A stretch of DNA of 64,000 nucleotides from contig CBDCCV010000002.1 in the NCBI GenBank assembly GCA_965215025.1, forward strand, positions 1,364,001-1,428,000. Reading direction: 5' to 3'. The stretch's first letter is position 1. The number at the start of each line of letters is the position of its first letter. The notes under the pieces were generated by a model, which saw nothing but the letters and a program-made list of their open reading frames with translations, searched no databases and was not told where the DNA came from. Below are positions 26,415 through 34,940 of the stretch, piece by piece. This DNA is from CBDCCV01 sp965215025. GTDB lineage: Bacteria > Bacteroidota > Rhodothermia > Rhodothermales > Salinibacteraceae. Made by a program: the position numbers and the translations under genes.

Positions 26415-28445
26415 CTACGTCTTCTCAGCTATCACACGGTCGTAGTAGAACTCCTCGCCGGAGCCTGGCTCCGGGCTGGCATAGAAGACGCGAGCCATGC
26501 CGGTGTCCATGTGGTAGAGGATGTGGCAGTGGAAGAACCACGGCCCCGGCTCGTAGACGGTGACCAGCCCGGAGATGCGCTCGGCCGGCTTCACCGTGAC
26601 GGTGTCGATGAGCGGGCTGCGCGCGCCGTGCCCGTTCTCCAGCTCCATGAACATCCCGTGCAGGTGCATGGGGTGGTTCATCATCGTGTCGTTGACGATG
26701 GTGAGGCGGATGCGCTCGCCGTACTCCGTGCGGATCGGCTCGGCGTTGGAGAACTCCACGCCGTTGATCCCCCACATGAAACGCTCCATGTTGCCGGTGA
26801 GGTGCAGCTCGATCTCGCGGTCGGGCGCGCGGAACTCCTCCTTTTCGTCGAGCGCCTTGAGCTGCGTGTAGGTCAAGACGCGCCAGCCGTCGTCGCCCAA
26901 GCCGATGCCCGGCTCGTGGAGGCGCGGGCGCGTCATCATCGGCAGGCCGGCCTCGCCGGGGCCGTGGCCCTCGCTCTGGTCGTGCATGACCGGCTCGGGG
27001 AGCGTCCCCGGCGGCCGAAGACCGTTTTCAGACGCCCCGGCCATGCCACCGGCCATCGCGCCCTGAGCCATCCGGCCGTGGTCCATCTTATCATGGGCCA
27101 TGCCGGCCATTGAGGAATCGGCAGCCGCGCCTGCTGCGGCTCCCGGCGCAGCGCTGCCCATGTCCATGCCGCCGTGGTCCATGCCTTCCATAGCGCCGTG
27201 CATCATGCCCATGTCAGCCATGGTGAGCACGGGGCGCTTGCGCCGCTCAGGGACGGGCGCCTCCATGCCTTCGCGCGGCGCAAGCGTGCCGCGGGCGTAG
27301 CCGCTGCGGTCAATGGCCTCGGCAAAAACCGTGTGGGCTTGGTCCTCAATCGGCTCGACGATCACGTCGTAGCGCTCGGCGATCCCGATGCGGAACTCGT
27401 CGGTGGGCACCGGCTCGACGTTCTGGCCGCTCGCCTGCACCACGCTCATCTCCAGGCCCGGAATGCGCACGTCGAAGATCGTCGCCGCGCTTGCGTTGAT
27501 GAAGCGCAGGCGCACGCGCTCGCCCGGATTGAAGAGCGCGGTCCAGTTCGCATCGGGCGCCTGGCCGTTCATCAAGAAGGTGTACGCTTGGCCGGTGACG
27601 TCGGAGATGTCGGTGGCCTCCATGCGCATCCGCTTCCACGAGAGGCGGCTCTTAAGCGTGCCCCAGAAGCCCTCTTCGCCCGCGTCCTCCCAGAAATCGC
27701 CTACGGTGCGCTTCTGGAAGTTGTAGTAGCCCTCGCCCTTTTTCAGGTTGGCCATGATGTCGTGCGGGTCCTCGAACGTCCAGTCCGAGAGGACGACGAC
27801 GTGCTCGCGGTCGTAGGGCTGCGGCTCAGGGCCGGCGGGGTCAATCACGAGCGGGCCATAGTGGCCGAGCTGCTCCTGGAGGCCGGAGTGGCTGTGGTAC
27901 CAGTAGGTCCCGTACTGGCGGACGGTGAAAGGCCCCGCCTCGAACGTCTCGCCGGGCGCCACGCCGGGGAAGTTGATCCCCGGCACGCCGTCGAACGGGT
28001 TGGGGATGAGGAGGCCGTGCCAATGGATGGAGGTGTCCTCGTCCAGCCCGTTGTGGTAGCGAAGCACGACCTCTTCGCCTTCTTGGAGGCGGATGAGCGG
28101 CCCCGGCACGGTGCCGTTGAGCGTGATGGCGCTCGTACGCCGGTCGCCGACCTCGAAGGGCGTCCGGGCGATCTCGAGGTCGTACTCGACGCGGTTGCCG
28201 ACGCGGCGCGTCGGCTCCAGACCGGGGGCGCGGGCCGGCCCCGCCGCAGGGCCGCCGAGGGGGAGCGCACGCGCCCAGGCGGGCAGGAGCGCGTACGTCC
28301 CCGCCAGCGCGCTCATCGCGCCGGCGCGGCGCAGGAAGTCGCGCCGCGTGACGTCGCGCGGGGAGACCCGTCTGTTCGTGAGGGGCGTCGTCTGCTTTTC
28401 GGTGGGCATGGCTGCCGTTCGGTCCGTCTGATCAGAGCGGTTCAT
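26415..28445 (-). CDS. copA: Periplasmic multicopper oxidase CopA (copper resistance)
   Basis: 676 aa if started at 28445; ATG 28409 is an alternative. A Tat signal is clear (RRDFLRRAGAMSALAGTYAL). Copper-site motifs are HWHGLLIPNP and WYHSHSG in the first cupredoxin domain, and HPMHLHGMFMEL and HCHILYHMDTGMARVF in the last, giving the type 1, 2 and 3 sites. Between them lies a Met/His-rich stretch (MADMGMMHGAMEGMDHGGMD and repeats of MAGMAHDKMDHGRM, roughly residues 405-470), typical of CopA/PcoA copper loading. The operon order is small exported protein, copA, copB. Confidence 0.93.
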   Translation of the reverse strand: MNRSDQTDRTAAMPTEKQTTPLTNRRVSPRDVTRRDFLRRAGAMSALAGTYALLPAWARALPLGGPAAGPARAPGLEPTRRVGNRVEYDLEIARTPFEVGDRRTSAITLNGTVPGPLIRLQEGEEVVLRYHNGLDEDTSIHWHGLLIPNPFDGVPGINFPGVAPGETFEAGPFTVRQYGTYWYHSHSGLQEQLGHYGPLVIDPAGPEPQPYDREHVVVLSDWTFEDPHDIMANLKKGEGYYNFQKRTVGDFWEDAGEEGFWGTLKSRLSWKRMRMEATDISDVTGQAYTFLMNGQAPDANWTALFNPGERVRLRFINASAATIFDVRIPGLEMSVVQASGQNVEPVPTDEFRIGIAERYDVIVEPIEDQAHTVFAEAIDRSGYARGTLAPREGMEAPVPERRKRPVLTMADMGMMHGAMEGMDHGGMDMGSAAPGAAAGAAADSSMAGMAHDKMDHGRMAQGAMAGGMAGASENGLRPPGTLPEPVMHDQSEGHGPGEAGLPMMTRPRLHEPGIGLGDDGWRVLTYTQLKALDEKEEFRAPDREIELHLTGNMERFMWGINGVEFSNAEPIRTEYGERIRLTIVNDTMMNHPMHLHGMFMELENGHGARSPLIDTVTVKPAERISGLVTVYEPGPWFFHCHILYHMDTGMARVFYASPEPGSGEEFYYDRVIAEKT

Positions 28446-28704
28446 TGGGGTATCCACAGTAGATGGAGGTGTTGAGCAGACCCAGAGGCGCCCGCTCAGA
28501 CGAGCGACGCCCAGGGGAAAAAGAGGGAGGTTGAGGAACCGCGGCTCTGCCGAACTTTGCGAAGTGAGCCTCAGGCGCGCAGCGATAGCCAAGCAGCGGG
28601 CCGTCCCGACGGATGACACGGGTGCCGGGCAGCGGATGGCGCGAGACGATGGCCTGCACACGGCCATGACAGCCACCGCGCAGGATGCGCCGAAGAGATC
28701 GCCG

Positions 28705-29106
28705 TCAGTTCAGAAAGACGGCGTAGAGGAGATGAAGGGGCACGGGTGACGCGCGGCCGACCCCAGGCGATACGCTTACCGCGATCTGCGCGCCGGAAGA
28801 CGCCCGCGCAAGCCAGACCGATACCGGCAGCGTACCGAACTGCGACTGCGGCAAAGCAGCGGAACGAGCATCCGCCGAGTCATCATCAAGCGCCGCTACC
28901 GCGCAGTCCTCGTGGCGCTCGCAGGCATCCGCCATAGCCTCGCCGTGCTGCGCCGCATGGCAGCATGTGGCAACCGTATCGCCGCGATGCTCGGCTATGC
29001 AAGCGTGGCCCGCTACCGGCAGCACGACACCAAGGACGACGAGCAAAGCCGTCAGTGCAGCGAGGACGCGATGGGATTGAGAGGTAAGCACGGATGCCCT
29101 TAGCAA
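28705..29106 (-). CDS. Small exported Cys/His-rich protein of the copper island
   Basis: 133 aa from a TTG (29106), with GTG at 29091 an alternative start. A hydrophobic signal segment (VLAALTALLVVLGVVLPVAG) precedes a cluster ACIAEHRGDTVATCCHAAQH and CERHEDC, giving several Cys and His residues that could bind metal. The rest is Ser/Ala-rich and ends in a hydrophobic stretch. I do not recognise a defined family; it resembles small DUF2946-like proteins of copper clusters. It lies upstream of copA on the same strand and opposite the MerR gene. Confidence 0.5.
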   Translation of the reverse strand: MLRASVLTSQSHRVLAALTALLVVLGVVLPVAGHACIAEHRGDTVATCCHAAQHGEAMADACERHEDCAVAALDDDSADARSAALPQSQFGTLPVSVWLARASSGAQIAVSVSPGVGRASPVPLHLLYAVFLN

Positions 29107-29171
29107 TCGTGGAGAGAGACACCTCGGTCGCGCCGAGCGGAGCGTTGCCTAACTGCATACCCCCCTACCCT

Positions 29172-29260
29172 AAACAAGCGAGGTTGTTTCAGCCCGGCCC
29201 CAATGGCTGCCCCCATGCATTTTGTAAAAGCGTTGCAACAGGTCCGACCTGTAGTAGGGT
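29172..29260. promoter_or_regulatory. Divergent control region of the copper island with MerR-type operator
   Basis: Between the small exported gene (minus) and merR (plus) there is a perfect palindrome ACAGGTC-C-GACCTGT (29238-29252). It lies between TTGCAA (29233-29238) and TAGGGT (29255-29260), the layout of a MerR-controlled promoter, although the 16-bp spacing is shorter than the usual 19-20. A second inverted repeat AAACAA-GCGAGG-TTGTTT (29172-29189) faces the copper genes. Confidence 0.5.
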
Positions 29261-29361
29261 ACGGGCCGAATCGCCGCAAGGAGAAGCCGGTAGCACCTTT
29301 TCCACCAGGCCGGGACGCGCTCCGGCTCTATCTTCCGCACGCGATTTTCCTCTTGATCCGC

Positions 29362-29772
29362 ATGGCGCTGCGCACCGGCGAAATAGCCGAAGCGGCCGGC
29401 GTAAACGTCGAGACCGTCCGCTACTACGAGCGGCGCGGGCTGATCCCCGAGCCGCCGCGTGACGCGCGCGGGCACCGCCGCTACGGCGGCAACGACGTCC
29501 GCCGCCTCCACTTCATCAAGCGGGCGCAGAAGCTGGGCTTCAGCCTCGACGAGGTAGAAGTGTTGCTCTCGCTGCGCGCGCGGCCCGACGCGCCCAACGC
29601 CGAGGTTAAGGCCAAGACGGAGGCCAAAATCGAAGCGACGGCCGCCAAGATCCGCGATCTGCAAGGGATCAAAGCCACACTTGAGGAGCTGTCCGCCGCC
29701 TGCGATGGCGAAGGCACCACGAGCGAGTGCCCCATCCTCGACGCGCTCGAACTGCCGCCTAAGGACGAGTAG
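29362..29772 (+). CDS. MerR-family metal-responsive regulator
   Basis: 136-aa regulator. The start at 29362 gives MALRTGEIAEAAGVNVETVR, the N-terminal winged helix-turn-helix, with RYYERRGLIPEPPRDARGHR following (residues about 20-39). A long dimerisation helix leads to a C-terminal loop with C...ECPILDALE, the Cys pair arrangement of CueR/CadR-type metal sensors. It is divergent from the copper resistance genes and just upstream of a copper-storage-like protein, so copper is the likely signal. It probably acts on the palindrome at 29238-29252. Confidence 0.87.
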   Translation: MALRTGEIAEAAGVNVETVRYYERRGLIPEPPRDARGHRRYGGNDVRRLHFIKRAQKLGFSLDEVEVLLSLRARPDAPNAEVKAKTEAKIEATAAKIRDLQGIKATLEELSAACDGEGTTSECPILDALELPPKDE

Positions 29773-29831
29773 GCGGTGCCCCTGCCCGGTGGTTCTCACA
29801 CCTTCTCTTTCACTCAACCCCGACTTCTGCC

Positions 29832-30254
29832 ATGAACACCCAGCAGATGCTGAGCACCCACCCGAACCCGCTGGACCTCGACATGAGCGCGCTTTCCGAG
29901 TGCATCGATGCGTGCTTCGCGTGCGCGCAGGCGTGCACGGCCTGCGCCGACGCCTGCCTCGGCGGCGACATGGTCGAAGAGATGCGCTACTGCATCCGCA
30001 CCGACCTCGACTGCGCCGACGTGTGCACGGCCACCGGCCGCGTCCTCTCCCGCCAGACGACGCCGAGCCGCGACCTCATCCTGGCGCAGGTGGGCGCGTG
30101 CCTCAAGGCGTGCCAAATCTGCGGCGAGGAGTGCCGCCGCCACGCCGATAAGCACGAGCACTGCCGCATCTGCGGCAAGGCGTGCCGGCGCTGCGAGGAG
30201 GCGTGCGATGCGCTCCTGAACGCGCTCGAAAACGCCACGCTGGCGCAGGCGTAG
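29832..30254 (+). CDS. Four-helix-bundle copper-binding protein (Csp-like)
   Basis: 140-aa helical protein with Cys regularly spaced along the helices: CIDACFACAQACTACADAC, CIRTDLDCADVC, CLKACQICGEECRRH, and HCRICGKACRRCEEAC. This is the pattern of the Csp/DUF326 copper-storage proteins, in which Cys thiolates lining a four-helix bundle hold many Cu(I) ions. No signal peptide is visible, so it should be cytosolic. It follows the MerR gene by 59 nt and precedes the permease, forming a copper homeostasis unit. Confidence 0.9.
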   Translation: MNTQQMLSTHPNPLDLDMSALSECIDACFACAQACTACADACLGGDMVEEMRYCIRTDLDCADVCTATGRVLSRQTTPSRDLILAQVGACLKACQICGEECRRHADKHEHCRICGKACRRCEEACDALLNALENATLAQA

Positions 30255-30398
30255 AGCCGTTACAACGGCCGACCGCCGACGGCGAACCGTCGCTTCCTCT
30301 TCGAGGCTGGAAGTGCGGCGGTCCGCCCCCGACGCCGGGCAGGCGGTCAGCCGTCTTCCCGCTTCCGCTCTTCGGCAAAGTCACGACGCAAGCAGGCT

Positions 30399-31823
30399 AT
30401 GGAAAACGGATTCTTTGCCACGTGGGGCGAGGCGGCCCTCACGGCGCTCGGCTTTTTCTGGATGGCGCTCTGGGCCTTCGTCTTAGGCTACGTCATCTCC
30501 TCGATGATCCAGGTCTTCGTCACGCGCGAGCGGATGAAGCAGGCTATGGGCGAGGCCGGCGCTAAGAGCGTCGGGCTGGGGACGTTCTTCGGATTCATCT
30601 CCTCGTCGTGCTCTTTTGCCGCGCTGGCCACCACGAAGTCGCTCTTCAAGAAAGGTGCAGGGTTCGTCCCGGCGCTCGCTTTTCTTTTGGCCTCGACGAA
30701 CCTCGTGATCGAGCTGGGCATCGTGATTGCCGTGTTCTTGACGTGGCAGTTCGTCGTGGGCGAGTACCTCGGCGGGCTGCTCCTGATCGGGTTTACGTGG
30801 CTTTTTGTGCGCCTCACCAAGCCGGAGGGGCTGATCCAGAGCGCGCGCGAACGCCTCGAAGAGGCAGGCGGCGAGGACGAGGGCGACGTGCCCGATTGGA
30901 AGAAACTCATCCGCACGAAAAAGGGCTGGCGGCGCGTGGCCGAGCGCTACTTCATGGAGTGGCAGATGGTGTGGAAAGACGTCACGTTCGGCTTTACTGT
31001 GGCGGGGATCATCGCCGCCTTTGTGCCGCGCGCGTTTTTCGAGACGCTCTTCATCGGCTCTGGCGCCGAGGGCGATCCGGGCTTCGGCGCCGTGGTGGCG
31101 CAAACGCTCATCGGCCCCGTGGCGGCGTTTTTCACTTTTATCGGCTCGATGGGCAACATCCCCTTGGCGGCGGTGCTGTACTCGAACGGCGTCGCCTTTG
31201 CCGGCATCATGGCGTTCATCTTTTCCGACCTCGTCGTCTTCCCCGTCCTGCGCATCAACGCGAAGTATTACGGCTGGAAGATGGCGCTTTACATCCTGGG
31301 CGTGCTCTTGGCCGCGCTCGTCGTCACGGCACTGCTCCTGCACTACGGCTTCTCGCTGGCCGGGCTGCTCCCCGAGGGCGCCGGGCCGGGCATCGCCGAG
31401 CAGGACTTCTTTCAGATCGACTACACCTTCTTCTTCAACCTCGCCTTTTTGGCCGTGAGCGCGGTGCTGACCTGGCTCGCCTTCTTCTCGGGAGATGGGG
31501 AAGAAGACCGGGCGGGAGCCTCGTCCGGCGACGGCGCCGCCCAGGACGAGGAAAAGCAGCACGCGGCGCGGCGGCAGAAAAAAGCGGAGCCAGCCCTGGC
31601 CGGGGGCGCCTCTTCAGAAGGAGGGCATGGCGCGAGCGGGCACGGCGGCTCCCACGGCAACCACGGCGACGGCGAATCCGGCGGCGAGTCCGACGGCGGC
31701 CATGACCACAGCAGCGGCGGCACGGACGTCATCGAGCGCGCCCTGTTCTGGCTCGCGCTGGCCTCGTACGTCTGGCTCGCGGGCGGCCTCGTCGCCTACT
31801 TCGTTACGGGTGGCGGCGCGTAA
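30399..31823 (+). CDS. DUF318/ArsP-type permease with His-rich loop
   Basis: 474-aa membrane protein with about nine helices of the YraQ/ArsP_1 permease family (PF03773). Conserved pieces are GTFFGFISSSCSFAALATTK near residue 66 and the pseudo-symmetric FTFIGSMGNIPLAAVLYSNG near 250. A long hydrophilic segment before the last helix is rich in His, Gly, Ser and Asp (HGASGHGGSHGNHGDGES and GGHDHSS), a probable metal-binding loop. With the adjacent MerR and Csp-like genes this suggests metal efflux (SO_0444-type Cu/Zn permease). Substrate not proven by sequence. Confidence 0.8.
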   Translation: MENGFFATWGEAALTALGFFWMALWAFVLGYVISSMIQVFVTRERMKQAMGEAGAKSVGLGTFFGFISSSCSFAALATTKSLFKKGAGFVPALAFLLASTNLVIELGIVIAVFLTWQFVVGEYLGGLLLIGFTWLFVRLTKPEGLIQSARERLEEAGGEDEGDVPDWKKLIRTKKGWRRVAERYFMEWQMVWKDVTFGFTVAGIIAAFVPRAFFETLFIGSGAEGDPGFGAVVAQTLIGPVAAFFTFIGSMGNIPLAAVLYSNGVAFAGIMAFIFSDLVVFPVLRINAKYYGWKMALYILGVLLAALVVTALLLHYGFSLAGLLPEGAGPGIAEQDFFQIDYTFFFNLAFLAVSAVLTWLAFFSGDGEEDRAGASSGDGAAQDEEKQHAARRQKKAEPALAGGASSEGGHGASGHGGSHGNHGDGESGGESDGGHDHSSGGTDVIERALFWLALASYVWLAGGLVAYFVTGGGA

Positions 31824-31863
31824 GCTGCGCAGCCGGGACGCGGCGTTTCTGCGGGCTTCGCCT

Positions 31864-32718
31864 TTACCGTTTTTCGGCTTTGCGCGCTGTGAAGAGGCCG
31901 TAGCGCATGGCGCCCGTCCGGTACGCGAGCCAGATGCGCAGCACTGTGCCGGCAAAGGCGCGGTTAGTCTTCTGCGGATCGAGCACGTAGCGGCGGTAGC
32001 GCGCATCGGTGAGGAGGCGGAGGGCGAGGCGCCGCGCGCACACGCCCCACGTCCGCCGCACCTGGCGGCTGAGGTCCTGCGCGGCCTCAACGGCGAACCC
32101 GGCCTCGGCCAGCCACGCGCGGTGCGCCGAGGCCGGTTCCAGCGCGGCCAGGTGCCCCTCGCGCACGATGGGTGCAAGCAGATGGCGCCGCTGCCAACCC
32201 GCCGGGCGCTCTCCCGCGAGCCACACGCAGGCCACGAGCCGCCCGCCCGGTTTCAACACGCGCGCGGCCTCGGCGTAGAAGCGCCGCCGGCAGGCCATGT
32301 GGCTCACGCACTCGATGGCGAAGACGGCGTCGAAGGCGTTTTCTGGCAGGTCGTTCGCCAGCCAGTCCATCTGCCGGTAGATGACGCGGTCGCCGGCGCG
32401 CGCCTCGGCGCGGGCGAAGGCAAGCTGCTTGGCCGAGAGCGTGAGCGCCGTGACGCGGGCCTTCTCCTCGCGCGCCAGCAGCCGCGCCGTGCCCCCGTAG
32501 CCGCAGCCGACGTCGCACACGGCATCGCCGGGACGCAGGCGCGCCTTCCGGATGGCGTGCTCGGCGAGTTGGCGGGCGGCCTCGGCGGGCGTTTCGTAGC
32601 CGGTGAGCCAGAGGCCGTGGTGGAGGTGCTCGCCCCAGAGGTCGCGGTAAAACACGTCCAGCTCGTCGTAGTGGGCGCGCACCCGCTCGCTCAGAGGGAT
32701 CGTTTCAGGTTTGGTCAT
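31864..32718 (-). CDS. SAM-dependent methyltransferase (tocopherol/sterol MT-like)
   Basis: 284-aa class I methyltransferase. The start at 32718 gives MTKPETIPLSERVRAHYDEL. HLHHGLWLTGYETPAEAARQ (about residues 31-50) and the SAM motif VCDVGCGYGGTARLLA (about 68-83) resemble the gamma-tocopherol/sterol-24-C methyltransferase group, as does ECVSHMACRRRFYAEAARVL. Substrate unknown; quinones or isoprenoids are plausible because of the family. It converges with the copper permease (40-nt gap) and diverges from the DUF58 gene. Confidence 0.8.
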   Translation of the reverse strand: MTKPETIPLSERVRAHYDELDVFYRDLWGEHLHHGLWLTGYETPAEAARQLAEHAIRKARLRPGDAVCDVGCGYGGTARLLAREEKARVTALTLSAKQLAFARAEARAGDRVIYRQMDWLANDLPENAFDAVFAIECVSHMACRRRFYAEAARVLKPGGRLVACVWLAGERPAGWQRRHLLAPIVREGHLAALEPASAHRAWLAEAGFAVEAAQDLSRQVRRTWGVCARRLALRLLTDARYRRYVLDPQKTNRAFAGTVLRIWLAYRTGAMRYGLFTARKAEKR

Positions 32719-32798
32719 GACGCGCGGGGCCTCAGGGTGCGGCATGGATCTCTTTAGGCGGCTCCGTCTTTTTACTACGCCGCCGCTCGGTCCATCTG

Positions 32799-33749
32799 AT
32801 GGTACCACCGGCTCGCAGGAGATGCAACGCACCTGTGAACGCCTCCTTCCCCCAACTCGCCGACTGCCGCGTGATCCCTGAGGAACTGTTTCGCAGAATT
32901 CGCCATCTGGAGATCCGCACGAAGGGGCTGGTCGAGGGCGCCTTCGGGGGCGAGTACCACTCGGCGTTCAAGGGGCGCGGGATCGAGTTTGCCGAGGTGC
33001 GCCCCTACCAGATCGGCGACGACATCCGCACGATTGACTGGAACGTCTCCGCGCGCACGGGCGAGACCTACGTGAAAACCTTCGAGGAGGAGCGCGAGCA
33101 GACGCTGCTCCTTCTGGTGGACGTCTCGGCCTCGGGCGACTTCGGCTCCGGCCAGAAGCGCAAGCGCGAGATCGCCGCCGAGGTCTCCGCCCTCGTCGCC
33201 TTTAGCGCGATTCAGAACGGCGACAAGGTGGGGCTGCTCTTGTTTTCGGACCGCGTCGAGCTTTTCGTCCCGCCGCGCAAGGGGCGCCGCCACGTGCTCC
33301 GGCTCATCCGCGACCTCTTCGCCGCCGAACCCCAGTCGCCCGGCACCGACGTCGCGGAGGCGCTGCGCTACGCCCTCGGCGTGCTGCACCGCCGCGCCAT
33401 CGTGCTCCTGATCAGCGACTTTTTCGACAGCGGTTATGAGAAGATGCTCGGCGCCTTGGCGCGCCGCCACGACGCCGTGGCCGTGCACCTGCAAGACCCG
33501 CGCGAGGAGGAGTTGCCCGACGTGGGCCTGCTCGAACTCACCGACGCCGAGACGGGTCGCGCGCGCCTCGTGGACACGAGCAGCGCGCGCGTGCGTCGCG
33601 CCTTTGCCGAGCGCGCCTACGCCCGCCGCGAAGCCGCCGCTCAGGCCGTCGTTGGCGCCGGCTGTGCCCACGTCCCCGTCCGCACCGACGCCGATGCGGT
33701 CGAGCCGCTCATCCGCTTTTTCCGCGAACGCAACCGGGTGCAGCGGTAG
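32799..33749 (+). CDS. DUF58-domain protein of the Bat operon
   Basis: Up to 316 aa; the start is uncertain (ATG 32799, GTG 32835 or GTG 32871 are in frame). The core is diagnostic: RIRHLEIRTKGLVEGAFGGE, YHSAFKGRGIEFAEVRPYQI, GDDIRTIDWNVSARTGETYV, then a VWA-like half with LLLLVDVSASGDFGSG holding a DxSxS MIDAS-like motif. DUF58 proteins are normally encoded after a MoxR ATPase at the head of Bat operons. No moxR gene is adjacent; the gene upstream is a methyltransferase on the other strand. Confidence 0.9.
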   Translation: MVPPARRRCNAPVNASFPQLADCRVIPEELFRRIRHLEIRTKGLVEGAFGGEYHSAFKGRGIEFAEVRPYQIGDDIRTIDWNVSARTGETYVKTFEEEREQTLLLLVDVSASGDFGSGQKRKREIAAEVSALVAFSAIQNGDKVGLLLFSDRVELFVPPRKGRRHVLRLIRDLFAAEPQSPGTDVAEALRYALGVLHRRAIVLLISDFFDSGYEKMLGALARRHDAVAVHLQDPREEELPDVGLLELTDAETGRARLVDTSSARVRRAFAERAYARREAAAQAVVGAGCAHVPVRTDADAVEPLIRFFRERNRVQR

Positions 33750-33795
33750 CGCGCGGCACGCCGGCACCGCCAAATCTGAACGAAGCCACTTCGTT

Positions 33796-34857
33796 ATGCA
33801 GCGTAGACGTTCGGGAGAGAGGGAGAATGGGCGAGTGGGGGACTTTCTCTTGCACAGCCTGCTGCCTTCTCTCTTCCGTTCCTCCATTCCTCCATTCACC
33901 CTCCCGCTCCTCGCTCTCCTTCTCACCGCCGGGCCGGCCCAGGCGCAGCGCGTGCGCGTCCACGTCCCGGCCGACAGCGTCTCCATCGGCGAGCGGTTTG
34001 AGGTGGCGCTCGTGGTCGAGCATGGGATCATGAGCGAGGCCGTCTTCCCCGACTCGGCCGATGGCGTGTTCGGCGACCTCGAGGTCCTCCGGCGCACAGT
34101 GCACGAGCGGCGCTTCGGCGGCTCCGCACGGCCCGGCGTGCGCATCGACAGCGCGACGTACGAGGTGACGACGTTCGCGCTTGACACGGCGCGCGTCCCG
34201 CCCGTCCCCGTGCGGCTCGTCGCTGGCGGCGATACGGCGGTGGCACGCGCGCCGGCGGAGATGGTCTTCGTCCGCCGCATGGTGCCCGAAGATGCGCCGG
34301 GGCTGCGCGCGCTCGCACCGCTGGCCGAGTTTCCGCGCCCGCTGTGGCCGCGGGTGCTGGCCGGCGCGGCGCTGCTGGTTTTGCTGGCGCTCCTCGGCTA
34401 TTTCCTGTGGAAGAAGTACCGCGCGCGTGAGCAGACGGCGCAACCTGCTCCAGCGCCTCCCGTTTCAGCCTACGACGAGGCGCTGGGCGTCCTGCGCCGC
34501 CTCGAAGCCGAAGCGGACCGAGAGGGCGCCGCCGCCAAGCCGTTCTACGTGACCCTCACCGACGCGCTGCGCCGCTACTTGGCCCGCCGCCTCGGCCTCC
34601 CAGCCCGCGAGCAGACCACAACCGAACTCCTCAGTACGCTCGACGCCCGCGCCGGCTTCCCACCGGAGGCCGCCGCCCATCTGCGCGTCGTGCTCCGCCG
34701 CGCCGACCTCGCCAAGTTCGCCGACCGCCGCCCCTCTGCCGACGAGAACCGCGACGCGCTCGCCCGCGCCCGCTCAGCCCTGGACGCCATCGAGCGCGCC
34801 GCTCAAGAAGCCGAGCGCCCTGACCCGGAACCGGAGCCAGCGTCAGCGGCGCCGTAG
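33796..34857 (+). CDS. BatD-like exported membrane protein
   Basis: 353 aa. After a basic N-terminus there is a hydrophobic signal (FTLPLLALLLTAGPAQAQ), a beta-rich extracytoplasmic domain (VRVHVPADSVSIGERFEVAL), a transmembrane helix (WPRVLAGAALLVLLALLGYFLW, about residue 185) and a cytoplasmic helical domain with FYVTLTDALRRYLARRLGLP, as seen at the end of many Bat-cluster proteins. Residues about 4-40 are encoded by an inverted repeat (33807-33908), so the start and signal may have been remodelled by it. The stop TAG is the first part of a GTAGGGGC element. It sits between the DUF58 and sirtuin genes. Confidence 0.75.
   Translation: MQRRRSGERENGRVGDFLLHSLLPSLFRSSIPPFTLPLLALLLTAGPAQAQRVRVHVPADSVSIGERFEVALVVEHGIMSEAVFPDSADGVFGDLEVLRRTVHERRFGGSARPGVRIDSATYEVTTFALDTARVPPVPVRLVAGGDTAVARAPAEMVFVRRMVPEDAPGLRALAPLAEFPRPLWPRVLAGAALLVLLALLGYFLWKKYRAREQTAQPAPAPPVSAYDEALGVLRRLEAEADREGAAAKPFYVTLTDALRRYLARRLGLPAREQTTTELLSTLDARAGFPPEAAAHLRVVLRRADLAKFADRRPSADENRDALARARSALDAIERAAQEAERPDPEPEPASAAP
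33807..33908. repeat. GA/TC-rich inverted repeat inside the BatD-like N-terminus
   Basis: Left TTCGGGAGAGAGGGAGAATG and right TCTTCCGTTCCTCCATTCCT plus CCATTCACCCTCCCG are imperfect complements. The class is related to the elements at 8992 and 37931, but here it lies within the reading frame and encodes the segment leading into the signal peptide. Confidence 0.65.
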
Positions 34858-34902
34858 GGGCAAACCGGAGGTTCACGTCAGTAAATGGCGATTCGCCCCC
34901 AC
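34854..34902. repeat. GTAGGGGC...GCCCCCAC inverted repeat over a stop codon
   Basis: GTAGGGGC at 34854-34861 and GCCCCCAC at 34895-34902 bracket a unique centre. The TAG at 34855-34857 is the stop of the BatD-like gene, as also happens with actB at 12238-12240. Confidence 0.65.
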
Positions 34903-34940
34903 AATGGCCCAAACGTGAGAACCAGCTGCTCCTTTCCCCC

